Assembly (NCBI RefSeq): GCF_000411975.1 | Contig: NZ_ASXG01000139.1 | Coordinates: 1 to 50,494 of the forward strand | Reading direction: 5' to 3' | Origin: Amycolatopsis orientalis DSM 43388 | GTDB lineage: Bacteria; Actinomycetota; Actinomycetes; Mycobacteriales; Pseudonocardiaceae | Length of the DNA: 50,494 nt | Program-made: the position numbers and the translations under genes | The notes under the pieces: model-generated | Seen by the model: only the letters and a program-made list of their open reading frames with translations | The model's database searches: none | What the model was told of the DNA's origin: nothing | Shown here: positions 15,194 through 22,626 of the stretch, piece after piece | How positions within the stretch are numbered: the stretch's first letter is position 1 | Layout of the letters: each line of letters starts with the position of its first letter

Positions 15194-16297
15194 TCAAGCA
15201 GATTCCGCCAATCTCCGCGCCACCAATGCCAGCCGCGCCCGGAAACGTCCCGCCGGGTCGTCCAGCGACCATCCCAGCGCGTCCTCCACGTGCGCCAGCC
15301 GGGCCGCCACCGAACTGTGGTGCCGGTGCAGCGCGACGGCTGCCTGCCGCAGGGAACCCGTGCGGCAGAAGGCTTCCAGCGTCTCCAGATCGCCGCTTTC
15401 GGCGAGCGCGTTCAACGCCAGCACGTCCGGCTGCGCGCGCAATCGCTCCACCGGGATCTCCGCCAGCAACGTCACCGCGCCGAGGTCCTCGTGCACGATC
15501 AACGGCCGCGACGTCGCCGCGAATCGCTGGGCCAGCCGGGCCTGCAGCCACGAGCGCCGGGCTTCGAGGCCGTCGACCGCGTCGCCGACGCCTACCCGCA
15601 CGGCATCGGGAAGCGTGCGGTCCTTTGCCCGCAACGCCAACGTCTCGCTGAGTGCCGGAACCACCGAATCCGGGCCCTCGCGCGGCTGCAGCACGACTGC
15701 GGCCACCCCGCCGACCACGGCCACTCGCGCGCCGAGCGGCCTGCCGCGGGCGACGAGCGCGACCGCGTCCGCTCCGGCGTCCCGGCCGGGGCCCGAAGCC
15801 ACCGCTACCACTCGCAGCGGGCGCGCGGTGTCCAGGCCGAGCAGCGTCAGCGCCCGCGTCCGGTCCTCGTCCGCCGCCTGCTCGCCGAGCACCAACTCGA
15901 CCAGCGCCGGATCGGCCAGATGCGGCGCGGCGGGCTGCGGTTCGACCGGATTGAGCATCTTCGCCGCGATCGCGAGCCGTTCGAGTACCAGGTCGTCGAG
16001 CGGGCCCGGCTCGCCCCCGCGCTCCAGCCAAACCCGCCCGGCTCCGTCGAGGTCGACGACGACCGCGTCGGGCGGTGCCGGGCCGTCGCCGCCGGGTTCG
16101 CCGGTCGGCCGGTACCGGAGCACGGTTCCGTCGACACAGCGAATCCCGGCTACGCATTCCGCAAGGAACGCCGTGGCGCGCAGCAGATCCGGCAGCGTCG
16201 CGCGACGGGCGATCAGCTCGTCGAAATACGCGATGACCCGCACCGCCGTTTCCGCGCCGGAATCGACCGCCGACAACCGGAGCAGCAAGCCCTTCAC
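15194..16297 (-). CDS. PucR/CdaR-like transcription regulator
   Basis: A 367-residue protein from GTG 16297. The last 60 residues contain the PucR-type helix-turn-helix (ETLEAFCRTGSLRQAAVALHRHHSSVAARLAHVEDALGW spread over helices), where the usual LHIHxNT is LHRHHSS. The middle has a GGDEF-like regulator domain pattern (VVAVASGPGRD, ARVAVVGGVAAVVL, AVRVGVGDAVDGLEA). Such proteins are activators of catabolic or secondary-metabolite genes and sense unknown ligands. It begins 22 bases after the HNH gene on the same strand and may be co-transcribed with it. Confidence 0.85.
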   Translation of the reverse strand: MKGLLLRLSAVDSGAETAVRVIAYFDELIARRATLPDLLRATAFLAECVAGIRCVDGTVLRYRPTGEPGGDGPAPPDAVVVDLDGAGRVWLERGGEPGPLDDLVLERLAIAAKMLNPVEPQPAAPHLADPALVELVLGEQAADEDRTRALTLLGLDTARPLRVVAVASGPGRDAGADAVALVARGRPLGARVAVVGGVAAVVLQPREGPDSVVPALSETLALRAKDRTLPDAVRVGVGDAVDGLEARRSWLQARLAQRFAATSRPLIVHEDLGAVTLLAEIPVERLRAQPDVLALNALAESGDLETLEAFCRTGSLRQAAVALHRHHSSVAARLAHVEDALGWSLDDPAGRFRARLALVARRLAESA

Positions 16298-16319
16298 GGA
16301 GTCCAGCCTAGCGCGAGTC

Positions 16320-16787
16320 TCAAGTGGACAGTCCGGTCAGCGGATGCAGCTCCTCCCAGCGCGGCACGCGCGGCGGGAAGCGCAGCGTGAGCCCGGCTTC
16401 CGCGGGCGTGCGGTCGGCCTTGCGCGCGTTGCAGCTGCGCGCCGATCCACCGCAGGCGGCGACGGTGTTGAGCCAGCTCGTGCGCGCGCCGCCGCGCGAA
16501 ACCGGGGTGATGTGGTCGACCGTGGTGGCCCGGCGCCCGCAGTAGGCGCACGTGTGCCGGTCGCGCCGCAGCACGCCGGCACGCGACCAGCGCGGCGGCC
16601 CGGAATAGCGCCACTTCATCACGACGTAGCGCAGCAGCCGCACCACCTTCGGCCGCGGGAAGACGCCGAGGTCCGGCCCGTCGCTTTCGTGGACGACCGC
16701 GACCTGGCGGACCAGCATCCGGATGGCATGGGGGAGCGAGACGGTGTGCAGGGGCTCGTAGCCGGCGTTGAGAACCAGGACTCCCAT
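16320..16787 (-). CDS. HNH endonuclease-domain protein
   Basis: A 155-residue protein from ATG 16787. AAAGGAGGT lies upstream, and the in-frame GTG at 16799 overlaps that site, so ATG is preferred. Residues 1-60 form a conserved N-terminal region (VLVLNAGYEPLHTVSLPHAI, RMLVRQVAVVHE). The HNH domain follows with CAYCGRRATTVDHITPVSRGG, the zinc Cys pair and catalytic His, and later a CNARKAD segment. This short HNH family is highly conserved in actinobacteria, but its function is not established. It sits behind a leader peptide and terminator hairpin, and just before a PucR-like gene. Confidence 0.88.
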   Translation of the reverse strand: MGVLVLNAGYEPLHTVSLPHAIRMLVRQVAVVHESDGPDLGVFPRPKVVRLLRYVVMKWRYSGPPRWSRAGVLRRDRHTCAYCGRRATTVDHITPVSRGGARTSWLNTVAACGGSARSCNARKADRTPAEAGLTLRFPPRVPRWEELHPLTGLST

Positions 16788-16830
16788 GGCGACGGGCACC
16801 TCCTTTCGGCAGTCGTGATGGGCCGTGAAC

Positions 16831-16865
16831 GCAAAAGCCGCCCGGCCGGCGTTCCGGCGGGCGGC
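16831..16865 (-). terminator. Terminator hairpin in the HNH leader
   Basis: GCCGCCCG(G)CCGG pairs with CCGGCGGGCGGC around a few bases; on the minus strand the stem is followed by TTTTGCG. It lies 44 bases upstream of the HNH start and downstream of the leader peptide, so it could act as an attenuator instead of a gene-end terminator. Confidence 0.65.
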
Positions 16866-16892
16866 TCCTCGCTCACGGCGTGGCAGGCCACG

Positions 16893-16985
16893 TCATGGCG
16901 CGGAGCCGGGAACGCCCGACAGGTGCATGCATTCGTTGCGACGCGGCATTCCGTGGATCCTTTCGTGGCTGGACGGCTTCATCAT
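16893..16985 (-). CDS. Candidate leader peptide before HNH gene
   Basis: A 30-codon frame starting ATG-ATG, reading MMKPSSHERIHGMPRRNECM and ten more residues, and ending 28 bases before the terminator hairpin at 16831-16865. No run of one amino acid is seen, though two Met-rich points, two His and one Cys are present. The upstream GGGGCGGCG is only a weak ribosome site. Its position fits a translated leader that decides between termination and readthrough into the HNH gene. Translation is not proven. Confidence 0.4.
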   Translation of the reverse strand: MMKPSSHERIHGMPRRNECMHLSGVPGSAP

Positions 16986-17048
16986 CGCCGCCCCGCGCCG
17001 CCGCGTCAACGGAAAATGATCGCGCCCGGTTTCAAGATCCACAGTGGA

Positions 17049-17930
17049 CTAACGCCGGCGCGCGGCGGAGGTTTTCGGCAGCGTGCGGTACAGCTCGCCC
17101 AGCAAGGCCACGGCGGCGTGCGTGGCCGGGTGCGGATCGTGGGCGCGCCAGGCGAACTGGACCGGCACCGGCGGGGCGTCGCGGACCCGGCGGTACACGA
17201 TGCCGTCGCGGCGGTACTGCGTCACCGTCGAATGCGGGGTGACGCCGACGCAGCGGCCCGTGGTGATGGCAGCGAGCCAGTCGTCGACGTCGTGCGTGAC
17301 TTCGATCCGCGGCCGCGCTTCCGGCGGCCACAGCTCGGCAGAAGTGGTGCCAGTGCGCGGATCGACCACTAGCAGCCTCGACGCGAGATCGGCGAGCGTG
17401 ACGGTGCGGCGGCTGGCGAGCGGGTCGTCGACGGCCATGGCGCAGTAGCGGTCCTCGTGGCCGACCGTCGCGTGCGCGAACTTGGCCGACGGCACCTGAT
17501 GCCGGACCACCGCGAGGTCGGCCAGTCCTTCCGCCAGCCCGGCGGTCGCGGTGTTGGCGCGCACGAGGAGCAATTCGACGTCCGGGTACCGCGCGGCCCA
17601 GCGACGCTGGAATTCCGCGGTGTGCTTGCCCATCGCCGACCACGCGTGGCCGATCCGCAGCCGGGTGTGGCCAGTGGTCGCTTCGCGGACGAGGTCGTCG
17701 GCCTCGGCGAGCAGGTGCCGGGCGCGGGCGAGCACCTGCACGCCTGCTGTCGTGGGCTCGAGGCTCCGGCTGGTGCGATGCAGCAGCTGCACGCCGAGAA
17801 CCCGTTCCAGCGACGCCAGATTCCGGGACACGGCCGCCTGCGAGACGCCGAGTTCGAGCGCGGCGTCGGTGAACGTGCCGGCGTCCACGATCGTCACGAG
17901 GCAACGCAGCTGACGCAGCTCCAGATCCAT
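17049..17930 (-). CDS. LysR-family regulator
   Basis: A 293-residue LysR-type protein starting at ATG 17930. The N-terminal helix-turn-helix is canonical (LELRQLRCLVTIVDAGTFTD, then ALELGVSQAAVSRNLASLE and LGVQLLHRTSRSLEPT). The rest is a periplasmic-binding-like effector domain. It faces the EamA transporter gene across a 69-base region with a LysR-box palindrome, the usual layout for control of an amino-acid or metabolite exporter. It probably senses the exported compound. On its own strand the HNH leader follows 63 bases downstream. Confidence 0.93.
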   Translation of the reverse strand: MDLELRQLRCLVTIVDAGTFTDAALELGVSQAAVSRNLASLERVLGVQLLHRTSRSLEPTTAGVQVLARARHLLAEADDLVREATTGHTRLRIGHAWSAMGKHTAEFQRRWAARYPDVELLLVRANTATAGLAEGLADLAVVRHQVPSAKFAHATVGHEDRYCAMAVDDPLASRRTVTLADLASRLLVVDPRTGTTSAELWPPEARPRIEVTHDVDDWLAAITTGRCVGVTPHSTVTQYRRDGIVYRRVRDAPPVPVQFAWRAHDPHPATHAAVALLGELYRTLPKTSAARRR

Positions 17931-17957
17931 GCGTCCAGCGTATCGCTGATGCGGTCA

Positions 17958-17972
17958 ATGCATTTTGCGCAT
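17958..17972. promoter_or_regulatory. LysR-type box
   Basis: ATGCATTTTGCGCAT is a 15-base imperfect palindrome containing T-N11-A, centred in the gap between the LysR gene and the EamA gene. Such boxes bind LysR regulators. Confidence 0.6.
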
Positions 17973-17999
17973 GAATCGCCCCGACGCATGCTCGACCGC

Positions 18000-18866
18000 A
18001 TGGCGACTACGGAACTGGCTCCGCGTACGCGGGACGACGCCCGGGCGACCGGTGCCGCGATGCTGCTCGGAAGCGCGCTTTCCAACCAGGTCGGCGCGGC
18101 GACCGCGGCGCTCGCCTTCCCGGTGCTCGGCCCGCCGGGCGTGGTGGCGGTCCGCCAGTGGGTGGCGGCGGCGGTGCTGCTGGCGGTCGGACGGCCGCGC
18201 TTGCGGACGTTCACCGCGCGGCAGTGGCGGCCGGTGCTCGGCCTGGCCGCCGTGTTCGCGACGATGAACCTCTCGCTCTACACCGCGATCGACCGGATCG
18301 GCCTGGGACTGGCCGTGACGCTGGAATTCCTCGGCCCGCTGACGATCGCGCTGGCCGGCTCGCGCCGCCGGACGGACTTGGCGTGCGCCGTGGCCGCCGC
18401 GGTCGCGGTCGGTGCGCTGACGCGGCCGCAGCCGAGCACCGACTACCTCGGGATCGGTCTCGCACTGCTCGCCGCGTCCTGCTGGGCTTGCTACATCCTG
18501 CTGAACCGGACGGTCGGCCGTCGCCTGCCCGGGGCTGCCGGTTCGGCCGCCGCGGCCGGGGTGTCCGGCCTGCTGTACGTGCCGATCGGGTTGTTCGCGA
18601 TGCTGCAGCACCCGCCGACTGCCGGCGCGCTCGGGGCGGCGCTCACTGCCGGGCTGCTGTCGTCGGCGCTGCCGTTTCTCGTGGACCTGGTCGCGTTGCG
18701 GCGGGTGCCGGCGCAGTTCTTCGGGGCGTTCATGAGCGTCAACCCGGTGATGGCCGCGCTGGTCGGGCTCGTGGTGCTGGACCAGCGGCTGGACGCGGTC
18801 GCGTGGGCGGCGATCGGGGTGATCGTGGCGGCGAACACGGTCGCGGTGCTGCGGCGGCCCGCGTAA
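18000..18866 (+). CDS. EamA/DMT-family exporter, RhtA-like
   Basis: A 288-residue membrane protein with ten predicted helices in two EamA repeats. ATG 18000 gives MATTELAPRTRDD; an ATG at 17988 would add four residues, and neither has a good ribosome site. Recognisable segments are AAMLLGSALSNQVGAATAAL, LYTAIDRIGLGLAVTLEFLGPL and the repeat-two FMSVNPVMAALVGLVVLDQ. These match the RhtA-like threonine/homoserine exporter branch of the drug/metabolite transporters. Substrate is uncertain. Control by the divergent LysR protein is likely. Confidence 0.9.
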   Translation: MATTELAPRTRDDARATGAAMLLGSALSNQVGAATAALAFPVLGPPGVVAVRQWVAAAVLLAVGRPRLRTFTARQWRPVLGLAAVFATMNLSLYTAIDRIGLGLAVTLEFLGPLTIALAGSRRRTDLACAVAAAVAVGALTRPQPSTDYLGIGLALLAASCWACYILLNRTVGRRLPGAAGSAAAAGVSGLLYVPIGLFAMLQHPPTAGALGAALTAGLLSSALPFLVDLVALRRVPAQFFGAFMSVNPVMAALVGLVVLDQRLDAVAWAAIGVIVAANTVAVLRRPA

Positions 18867-18918
18867 TTGTCGGTGGGGCGGGATAACGTAGGCGTCGTTG
18901 GCAAGGAGGTGGGGCACG

Positions 18919-19830
18919 GTGCGGATCGCGGATCAGGAGTGGCCGTCGACAGTCGTGCCCGCCGACGCGCGCGAACGCGCCCAGGCGACGGGCGTGCTGG
19001 TGCGCCGCATGGGCTGGGTGTCCGAGCGGCTGACCCGGGAGGAACGCGACGACGTCGAGCGGCAGCTGGAGTTCTGGTATTCCCGCGGATACTGCCCGGA
19101 CGCGCTGCTGATCGCGATGAGCGCGCTGCCGGACGGGACCCGGCAGCGGCCGCGCCGGTCCGGCGAGAAGCCGGGGGACTTCCTGCGCTCGCGGATGAAG
19201 GCCTGGTTCGCCGACGAGTCCGCCGCGGACCTGAACGAGGTGCGCGAACCGCCGCGGCGCGGGCAGACGTTCGAGGCTTGGCTGGCGAACCGGCGCAAGC
19301 AGGTCGTGGACGAGGGCACGTATCAACGGCGCTCGCGGTTGACCGACGTGGGCGAGCGCGCCCGAGCCGAGGCCCGGTCGATCGCGGCGTCCCGGCGGAA
19401 GGATCCTCTCGCGCGCGTGCGCGAGAGCGAACGTCGGCGTGCCGCGGCGCTGGAGAGTCTGCGGGTGGTCGGCGAGGAGGTCCAGGCGCAACCGCGCCCG
19501 GCCGAGACGCGGGCGACGCCGCGGATGGTCGCGTCGTTCGCCGGACGGCAGGCGCTGGCCGCGCACTCGCCGCAGGTGCTCCGGATCGTCGAGCGGTTGC
19601 GAGCGGAGAAGCGGGGTCCGTCGGCGGCGGAATTGGCGGTGCTGCGGAACGCGGTTCGCGACGCGCACCACAACGCTGGCCTGGGCACGTTGGAGGCGGC
19701 GAGCGCGGAGGTCAACGACGTGGACTCGCTGACTCCGGACGGGCAGCGGATCAAGGATTTCCTCGCGCGCGCCGCGGACGACCGGCTGCCGCTCGACGCG
19801 ACTGTGCGGTTGCTTCACTCGATGCGGTGA
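18919..19830 (+). CDS. Conserved hypothetical protein
   Basis: A 303-residue soluble, charged protein starting at GTG 18919, with AAGGAGGT ten bases upstream. It begins VRIADQEWPSTVVPADARER and carries an aromatic core (DVERQLEFWYSRGYCPDALLIA). A long basic, probably coiled middle follows (ERARAEARSIAASRRKDPLA), then a helical end with LDATVRLLHSMR. No nucleotide-binding, membrane or catalytic motif was found. The region between residues 25 and 120 looks globular and the rest flexible, which would suit a nucleic-acid or replication accessory protein, but no family is recognised. It follows the EamA gene by 52 bases. Confidence 0.75.
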   Translation: MRIADQEWPSTVVPADARERAQATGVLVRRMGWVSERLTREERDDVERQLEFWYSRGYCPDALLIAMSALPDGTRQRPRRSGEKPGDFLRSRMKAWFADESAADLNEVREPPRRGQTFEAWLANRRKQVVDEGTYQRRSRLTDVGERARAEARSIAASRRKDPLARVRESERRRAAALESLRVVGEEVQAQPRPAETRATPRMVASFAGRQALAAHSPQVLRIVERLRAEKRGPSAAELAVLRNAVRDAHHNAGLGTLEAASAEVNDVDSLTPDGQRIKDFLARAADDRLPLDATVRLLHSMR

Positions 19831-19882
19831 GCTGAGCGTGTCGGGTCACCCGCGGCGGGGAGGGTGCTTCCAGACTCGCCCG

Positions 19883-20248
19883 GTGACGAACACGGCGATG
19901 GACGATGCCGGACGCTGCCTGCTTTCGGTGGCGTGGAATATCCGGACCGGCGGCCCGCGGGCGGATCCCCGGGCGGACGAGGTGCGGGAACGGCTGCGGA
20001 AGGTGTGCCGCGAGCTGGGGCACGCGGCTTGCCGGTTCGCGGCGGGGGAGCCGGGCGGGGATCCGGTGCCGTTGTTGCGGTTGGCGGATCGGGCTTACGA
20101 GGTCGACACGTTGCTGTTGCTGGTGGGGACGTCGTTGATTCCGGACGCGGGACGGGATGCGCGGTGGTGGGGCGAGATCGAGCGGTTGATGGGGGAGGTT
20201 GACGGGATGGTGGGGGCGGCTTCGGCGGCGCTGTGTGTGGCTGTTTGA
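19883..20248 (+). CDS. Small hypothetical protein
   Basis: A helical protein of about 121 residues. The start is uncertain: GTG 19883 is used, ATG 19898 and GTG 19838 are also in frame, and none has a strong ribosome site. The sequence has DEVRERLRKVCRELGHAACR, LLRLADRAYEVDTLLLLVG and a WWGEIERLMGEVDGM helix, with no membrane or metal motifs. No family was recognised. It ends just before a terminator-like hairpin and borders the repeat-rich region. Confidence 0.55.
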   Translation: MTNTAMDDAGRCLLSVAWNIRTGGPRADPRADEVRERLRKVCRELGHAACRFAAGEPGGDPVPLLRLADRAYEVDTLLLLVGTSLIPDAGRDARWWGEIERLMGEVDGMVGAASAALCVAV

Positions 20249-20266
20249 GGGGTCTGTGTTCGGCTC

Positions 20267-20284
20267 GTCGCCCTGGCGGGCGAC
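20267..20284 (+). terminator. Terminator hairpin with T-rich tail
   Basis: GTCGCCC and GGGCGAC form a 7-bp perfect stem with a TGGC loop, followed by ATTGCTTTTG. It lies 19 bases after the stop of the small hypothetical gene. Confidence 0.7.
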
Positions 20285-20333
20285 ATTGCTTTTGAGGGGT
20301 GGCGTGGGGCACCCCGAAGTTTGATTGTGCTGA

Positions 20334-20391
20334 CGGTCTTGGGGTGCTTGTCAAGGCGGGAAAGCGTGCCTTGACAAGCACCCCAAGACCG
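20334..20391. repeat. Perfect 24-bp inverted repeat, hairpin element
   Basis: Arms 20334-20357 and 20368-20391 are exact complements over 24 bases (CGGTCTTGGGGTGCTTGTCA begins the left arm), with a 10-base loop GGGAAAGCGT. No T-run follows. A stem this long without mismatch is more than a terminator needs. It has the look of a mobile palindromic element or a protein-bound structural element. In either strand one frame reads GLGVLVKA ... ALTSTPRP. Confidence 0.85.
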
Positions 20392-20410
20392 CAGGGAGGC
20401 TTCGTATCGG

Positions 20411-20566
20411 GGTGCGGGGGTGGGGCTGGGTGCCTCGAGGGGTGGGTGCAGTGGCTGCGGTTATGGGGTGGGTGCGCGGCTCGGGTGGTTTGGTGCGGGG
20501 GAGGGGCTGGGTGCCTCGATCGTTGGGTGCAGCGGCTGCGGTTGGTTGGGCGGGCGTGGGGCTTGG
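20411..20566. repeat. Direct repeat pair, 81-bp offset
   Basis: GGCTGGGTGCCTCGA near 20424 recurs near 20505, followed in both by a (T/G)TGGGTGCAG(T/C)GGCTGCGGTT segment. The two copies lie 81 bases apart, so frames remain in phase. Function unknown. Confidence 0.65.
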
Positions 20567-20932
20567 GGGTCTGGCGCGTCGGGTTTCCCGGTGCCGGGTG
20601 CGCGATCTGGTGTGGTGTTGGGCGCGTGGCGTGCACTAGTGGCGGGTGGCTGGGCGGTAGTCGCTGAGGTCCTGCGGCTTCGAACCGCGCTCGGCGATGA
20701 GGAACCGATCCTGTTCGGTCCCGGCGCACCGCACTCGGAACGGACTTTGCATGCCTGCGCCTCAGGTCGCTTTGGGTGCGCCGGATGTGGCGTTGGCCGC
20801 GTCGCGCTGGGTCTGGTCGTGGGGGGAACCCTCACGGACTCTGCCTGCCATGAAGCGGAAGCCCGGAATCGGTGGCGCGCAAAAATGAGAGCCGAGACAC
20901 GGCGATCGTGAAACGGCCTGGCTCGGGCAAAA

Positions 20933-21242
20933 CCAAGGCTCAGGCGCGCGGGGTTGGGGTTAGGGGCGCGACCGCGCTCCGGCAAGTACTGCGCTCCCGC
21001 TGGGCGGCCAGCGGCGTCCTAGGTCGGGTATGGCGGAAGCGATGCCCCCGGCGGTTGGGTTAGGGGCGCAGCCGCACCCGCGAGTACTGCCTCCACGCTG
21101 GGCAGCCAGTGGTGTCAGTGTCTGGCGAGGCAGAACCGAAGCCCAGGCGTGCGGAGGCGGGTCAGGGACGCAGCCGCACCCCGGCCAGGACTGCGCTCAC
21201 GCTCGGCAGCCAGCGGTGCCTCGGGTCTGGCGCGGTCAGCCA
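20933..21242 (-). repeat. Tandem array of gene 3'-end copies
   Basis: Three units of about 100 bases at 20933-21035, 21036-21138 and 21139-21242. The last is the actual 3' end of the gene at 21162-21617. The two others sit directly downstream of it and still read, on the minus strand, HWLPSVEAVLAGAAAP-stop and RWPPSGSAVLAGARSRP-stop, next to the real C-terminus RWLPSVSAVLAGVRLRP-stop. The order of core (GG)CAGCCAG(C/T)GGTG, stop and AGGC(G/T)CGCG-like border is kept. They look like successive duplications of the gene tail. Confidence 0.75.
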
Positions 21243-21617
21243 TTCCGGGCCCAGGCCGGGGGCTTGCTGGCCGGTCGGCAGCGGGAGGAGGGCGCCGCTG
21301 TCCAGGACTGTTACGTCGGGCGGCAGGGTGCCGCGCAGGAGGAGTTCGCCGTCGGTTTCGGCGAGGATTGCCAGGCGCGGGCCGTGCTGGGTCGGGAGGA
21401 TCAGGGACGGGCCTTCGCAGCCCAGGGCGGCCAGGTGGTGGCGCACCGGGCCCGACGTGAGTTTCGGCAGGGTCACCGCGCACAGCCCGTTTTCCAAGGC
21501 CAGGAACAGGCGCGGCCCCTGCCGCCGGACGGACCAGCCGAACACCCCGCCGTAATACGCGTCCGCCGGGTCGGGGCCGGTGTGCTGGTCGGGCCGCAGT
21601 TGCTGGTCGAGAGTCAT
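21162..21617 (-). CDS. Conserved hypothetical protein
   Basis: A 151-residue soluble protein from ATG 21617. It begins MTLDQQLRPDQHTGPDPADA, then YYGGVFGWSVRRQGPRLFLAL, and has a LPLPTG segment and a C-terminal RWLPSVSAVLAGVRLRP. No catalytic motif is evident and no family could be named. The YGGVFGW and PLPTG features recall small proteins found in actinomycetes next to bifunctional primase/polymerase-type domains, but this is weak. It is divergent from a TetR gene whose operator lies 42 bases upstream, so it may be regulated by that protein. Its 3' end is tandemly duplicated downstream. Confidence 0.7.
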   Translation of the reverse strand: MTLDQQLRPDQHTGPDPADAYYGGVFGWSVRRQGPRLFLALENGLCAVTLPKLTSGPVRHHLAALGCEGPSLILPTQHGPRLAILAETDGELLLRGTLPPDVTVLDSGALLPLPTGQQAPGLGPEWLTAPDPRHRWLPSVSAVLAGVRLRP

Positions 21618-21658
21618 CGTCGACGCCTTCCGCTCGCATGGGGTCCCTCCATGCTAAC

Positions 21659-21671
21659 GGCACTCAGTGCC
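21659..21671. promoter_or_regulatory. TetR operator, GGCACTCAGTGCC
   Basis: A 13-base perfect palindrome 30 bases before the TetR start at 21702 and 42 bases before the divergent gene start at 21617. A nearly identical site lies just past the TetR gene at 22466-22478, in inverse orientation, which supports its being a real binding site. Confidence 0.75.
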
Positions 21672-21701
21672 ACTAGCAAGCCGGGCTGCTACCGTTCGGG
21701 G

Positions 21702-22439
21702 ATGACCGAGACGCCGCGCACCCGGGTCGGGGCCACGCCGGCCGGGCGGCGGCAGTTGCGTCGTGCGCTCGCCACCGCTGCCGTGGACCTCTTCGCCGCC
21801 AACGGGTACGAGGCGACGACCATCGACGACATCGCCGCGGCGGCGGGCGTCGGGCGGCGGACGTTTTTCCGGTACTTCGACAGCAAGGACGACGTCCTCT
21901 TCGCCAACCACGACGAGATCGTCGCCGAGATGGAGCAGGTCTTCGAGACCGCCGACCCGGCACGCGACCCGATCGAGGTGGCGACCGCGGCGGTGTCGCT
22001 CGTGCTGGAGTCCTACGCCGCGGAGCTGGACGTCTCGCTCAAGCGGTTCACCCTCACGCGCACGGTGCCCTCGTTGCGGGACAAGGAAGTCGCGACGGTC
22101 GACCGCTACCAGCGCGTCCTCGCCCGCTATCTCCAAGACCGGTTCGCCGCGGCCGGCGACGAGTCGGCGACTCTCCGCGCCGCGGTGGCCGCGGCCGCGA
22201 TCGCGGCGGCCAACAACCACGTCCTGCGGCGCTGGCTGCGCAGCGGCGGCCGGGACGACATCGAGGCCGCCGCGACGGAGGCGTTCACCCTGGTCGCGGA
22301 CGCGTTCCGGACGTCCGGCGGGAAGCCTTCGGCCGAGCCGGAGCCGGGCACGGTGGTGGCGGTGCTCAGCACGGCGACGCCGTTGCACGAGGTGGTGACC
22401 CGGATCGGCGCCGCGCTGCGCGAGGCCGAAGCCCGGTGA
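21702..22439 (+). CDS. TetR-family regulator
   Basis: A 245-residue TetR protein with ATG 21702 shortly after its operator; with no clear ribosome site it may be leaderless. The helix-turn-helix is typical (RRQLRRALATAAVDLFAANG, YEATTIDDIAAAAGVGRRTF, FRYFDSKDDVLF). The C-terminal domain includes SLKRFTLTRTVPSLRDKEVA and a HVLRRWLRSGG segment, common among TetR proteins of actinomycetes that sense acyl-CoA or hydrophobic ligands. Flanked on both sides by the same palindrome, it likely controls itself, the divergent gene at 21617, and perhaps something formerly downstream. Confidence 0.92.
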   Translation: MTETPRTRVGATPAGRRQLRRALATAAVDLFAANGYEATTIDDIAAAAGVGRRTFFRYFDSKDDVLFANHDEIVAEMEQVFETADPARDPIEVATAAVSLVLESYAAELDVSLKRFTLTRTVPSLRDKEVATVDRYQRVLARYLQDRFAAAGDESATLRAAVAAAAIAAANNHVLRRWLRSGGRDDIEAAATEAFTLVADAFRTSGGKPSAEPEPGTVVAVLSTATPLHEVVTRIGAALREAEAR

Positions 22440-22465
22440 CGCTGCTAGCCGGTTGGCAAGTGAAG

Positions 22466-22478
22466 TGCACTGAGTGCC
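22466..22478. promoter_or_regulatory. Second copy of TetR operator
   Basis: TGCACTGAGTGCC matches the reverse complement of the site at 21659-21671 in 12 of 13 bases. It lies 27 bases after the TetR stop, pointing to a plus-strand target, but the next gene (22627-23520) is convergent. It thus has no obvious gene to control. Confidence 0.65.
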
Positions 22479-22626
22479 ATTGAATCTCCGGCCCGAGCGC
22501 GGAGCGGGGACCGGATCCTGGGATTGGATGCCGCGCGCGGGTGTCGGCGACCGAGTGCCGCGAACGGACGCCCGGCTGTCCGCGAGCAGGGGAGCACCGA
22601 GAGACTTCGGCGCTCCCGGGGCCGGG

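Larger units (their letters stand above)
20249..21161. other. Gene-free repeat-rich region
   Basis: Over 900 bases without a credible gene. It holds a terminator (20267-20284), a perfect 24-bp hairpin (20334-20391), an 81-bp direct repeat pair (20411-20566) and the lower part of a 3'-end remnant array (from 20933). In 20640-20930, a frame reading QVALGAPDVALAAS hints at distant kinship with the repeats at 48253-48450. Otherwise nothing was recognised. Confidence 0.6.

Noticed and set aside
15360..17372. 670-residue plus-strand open frame
   Set aside because: Antisense to the PucR-like, HNH and LysR genes, with Ser/Arg-rich composition typical of shadows.
20299..20667. 122-residue protein reading through the hairpin
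   Set aside because: Its sequence is made of the palindrome and the 81-bp repeats, with no ribosome site; it is a repeat translation, not a gene.
21702..22439. Mycofactocin regulator MftR
   Set aside because: The TetR protein looks generic and no mftA-F genes are nearby, so the specific name is not supported.
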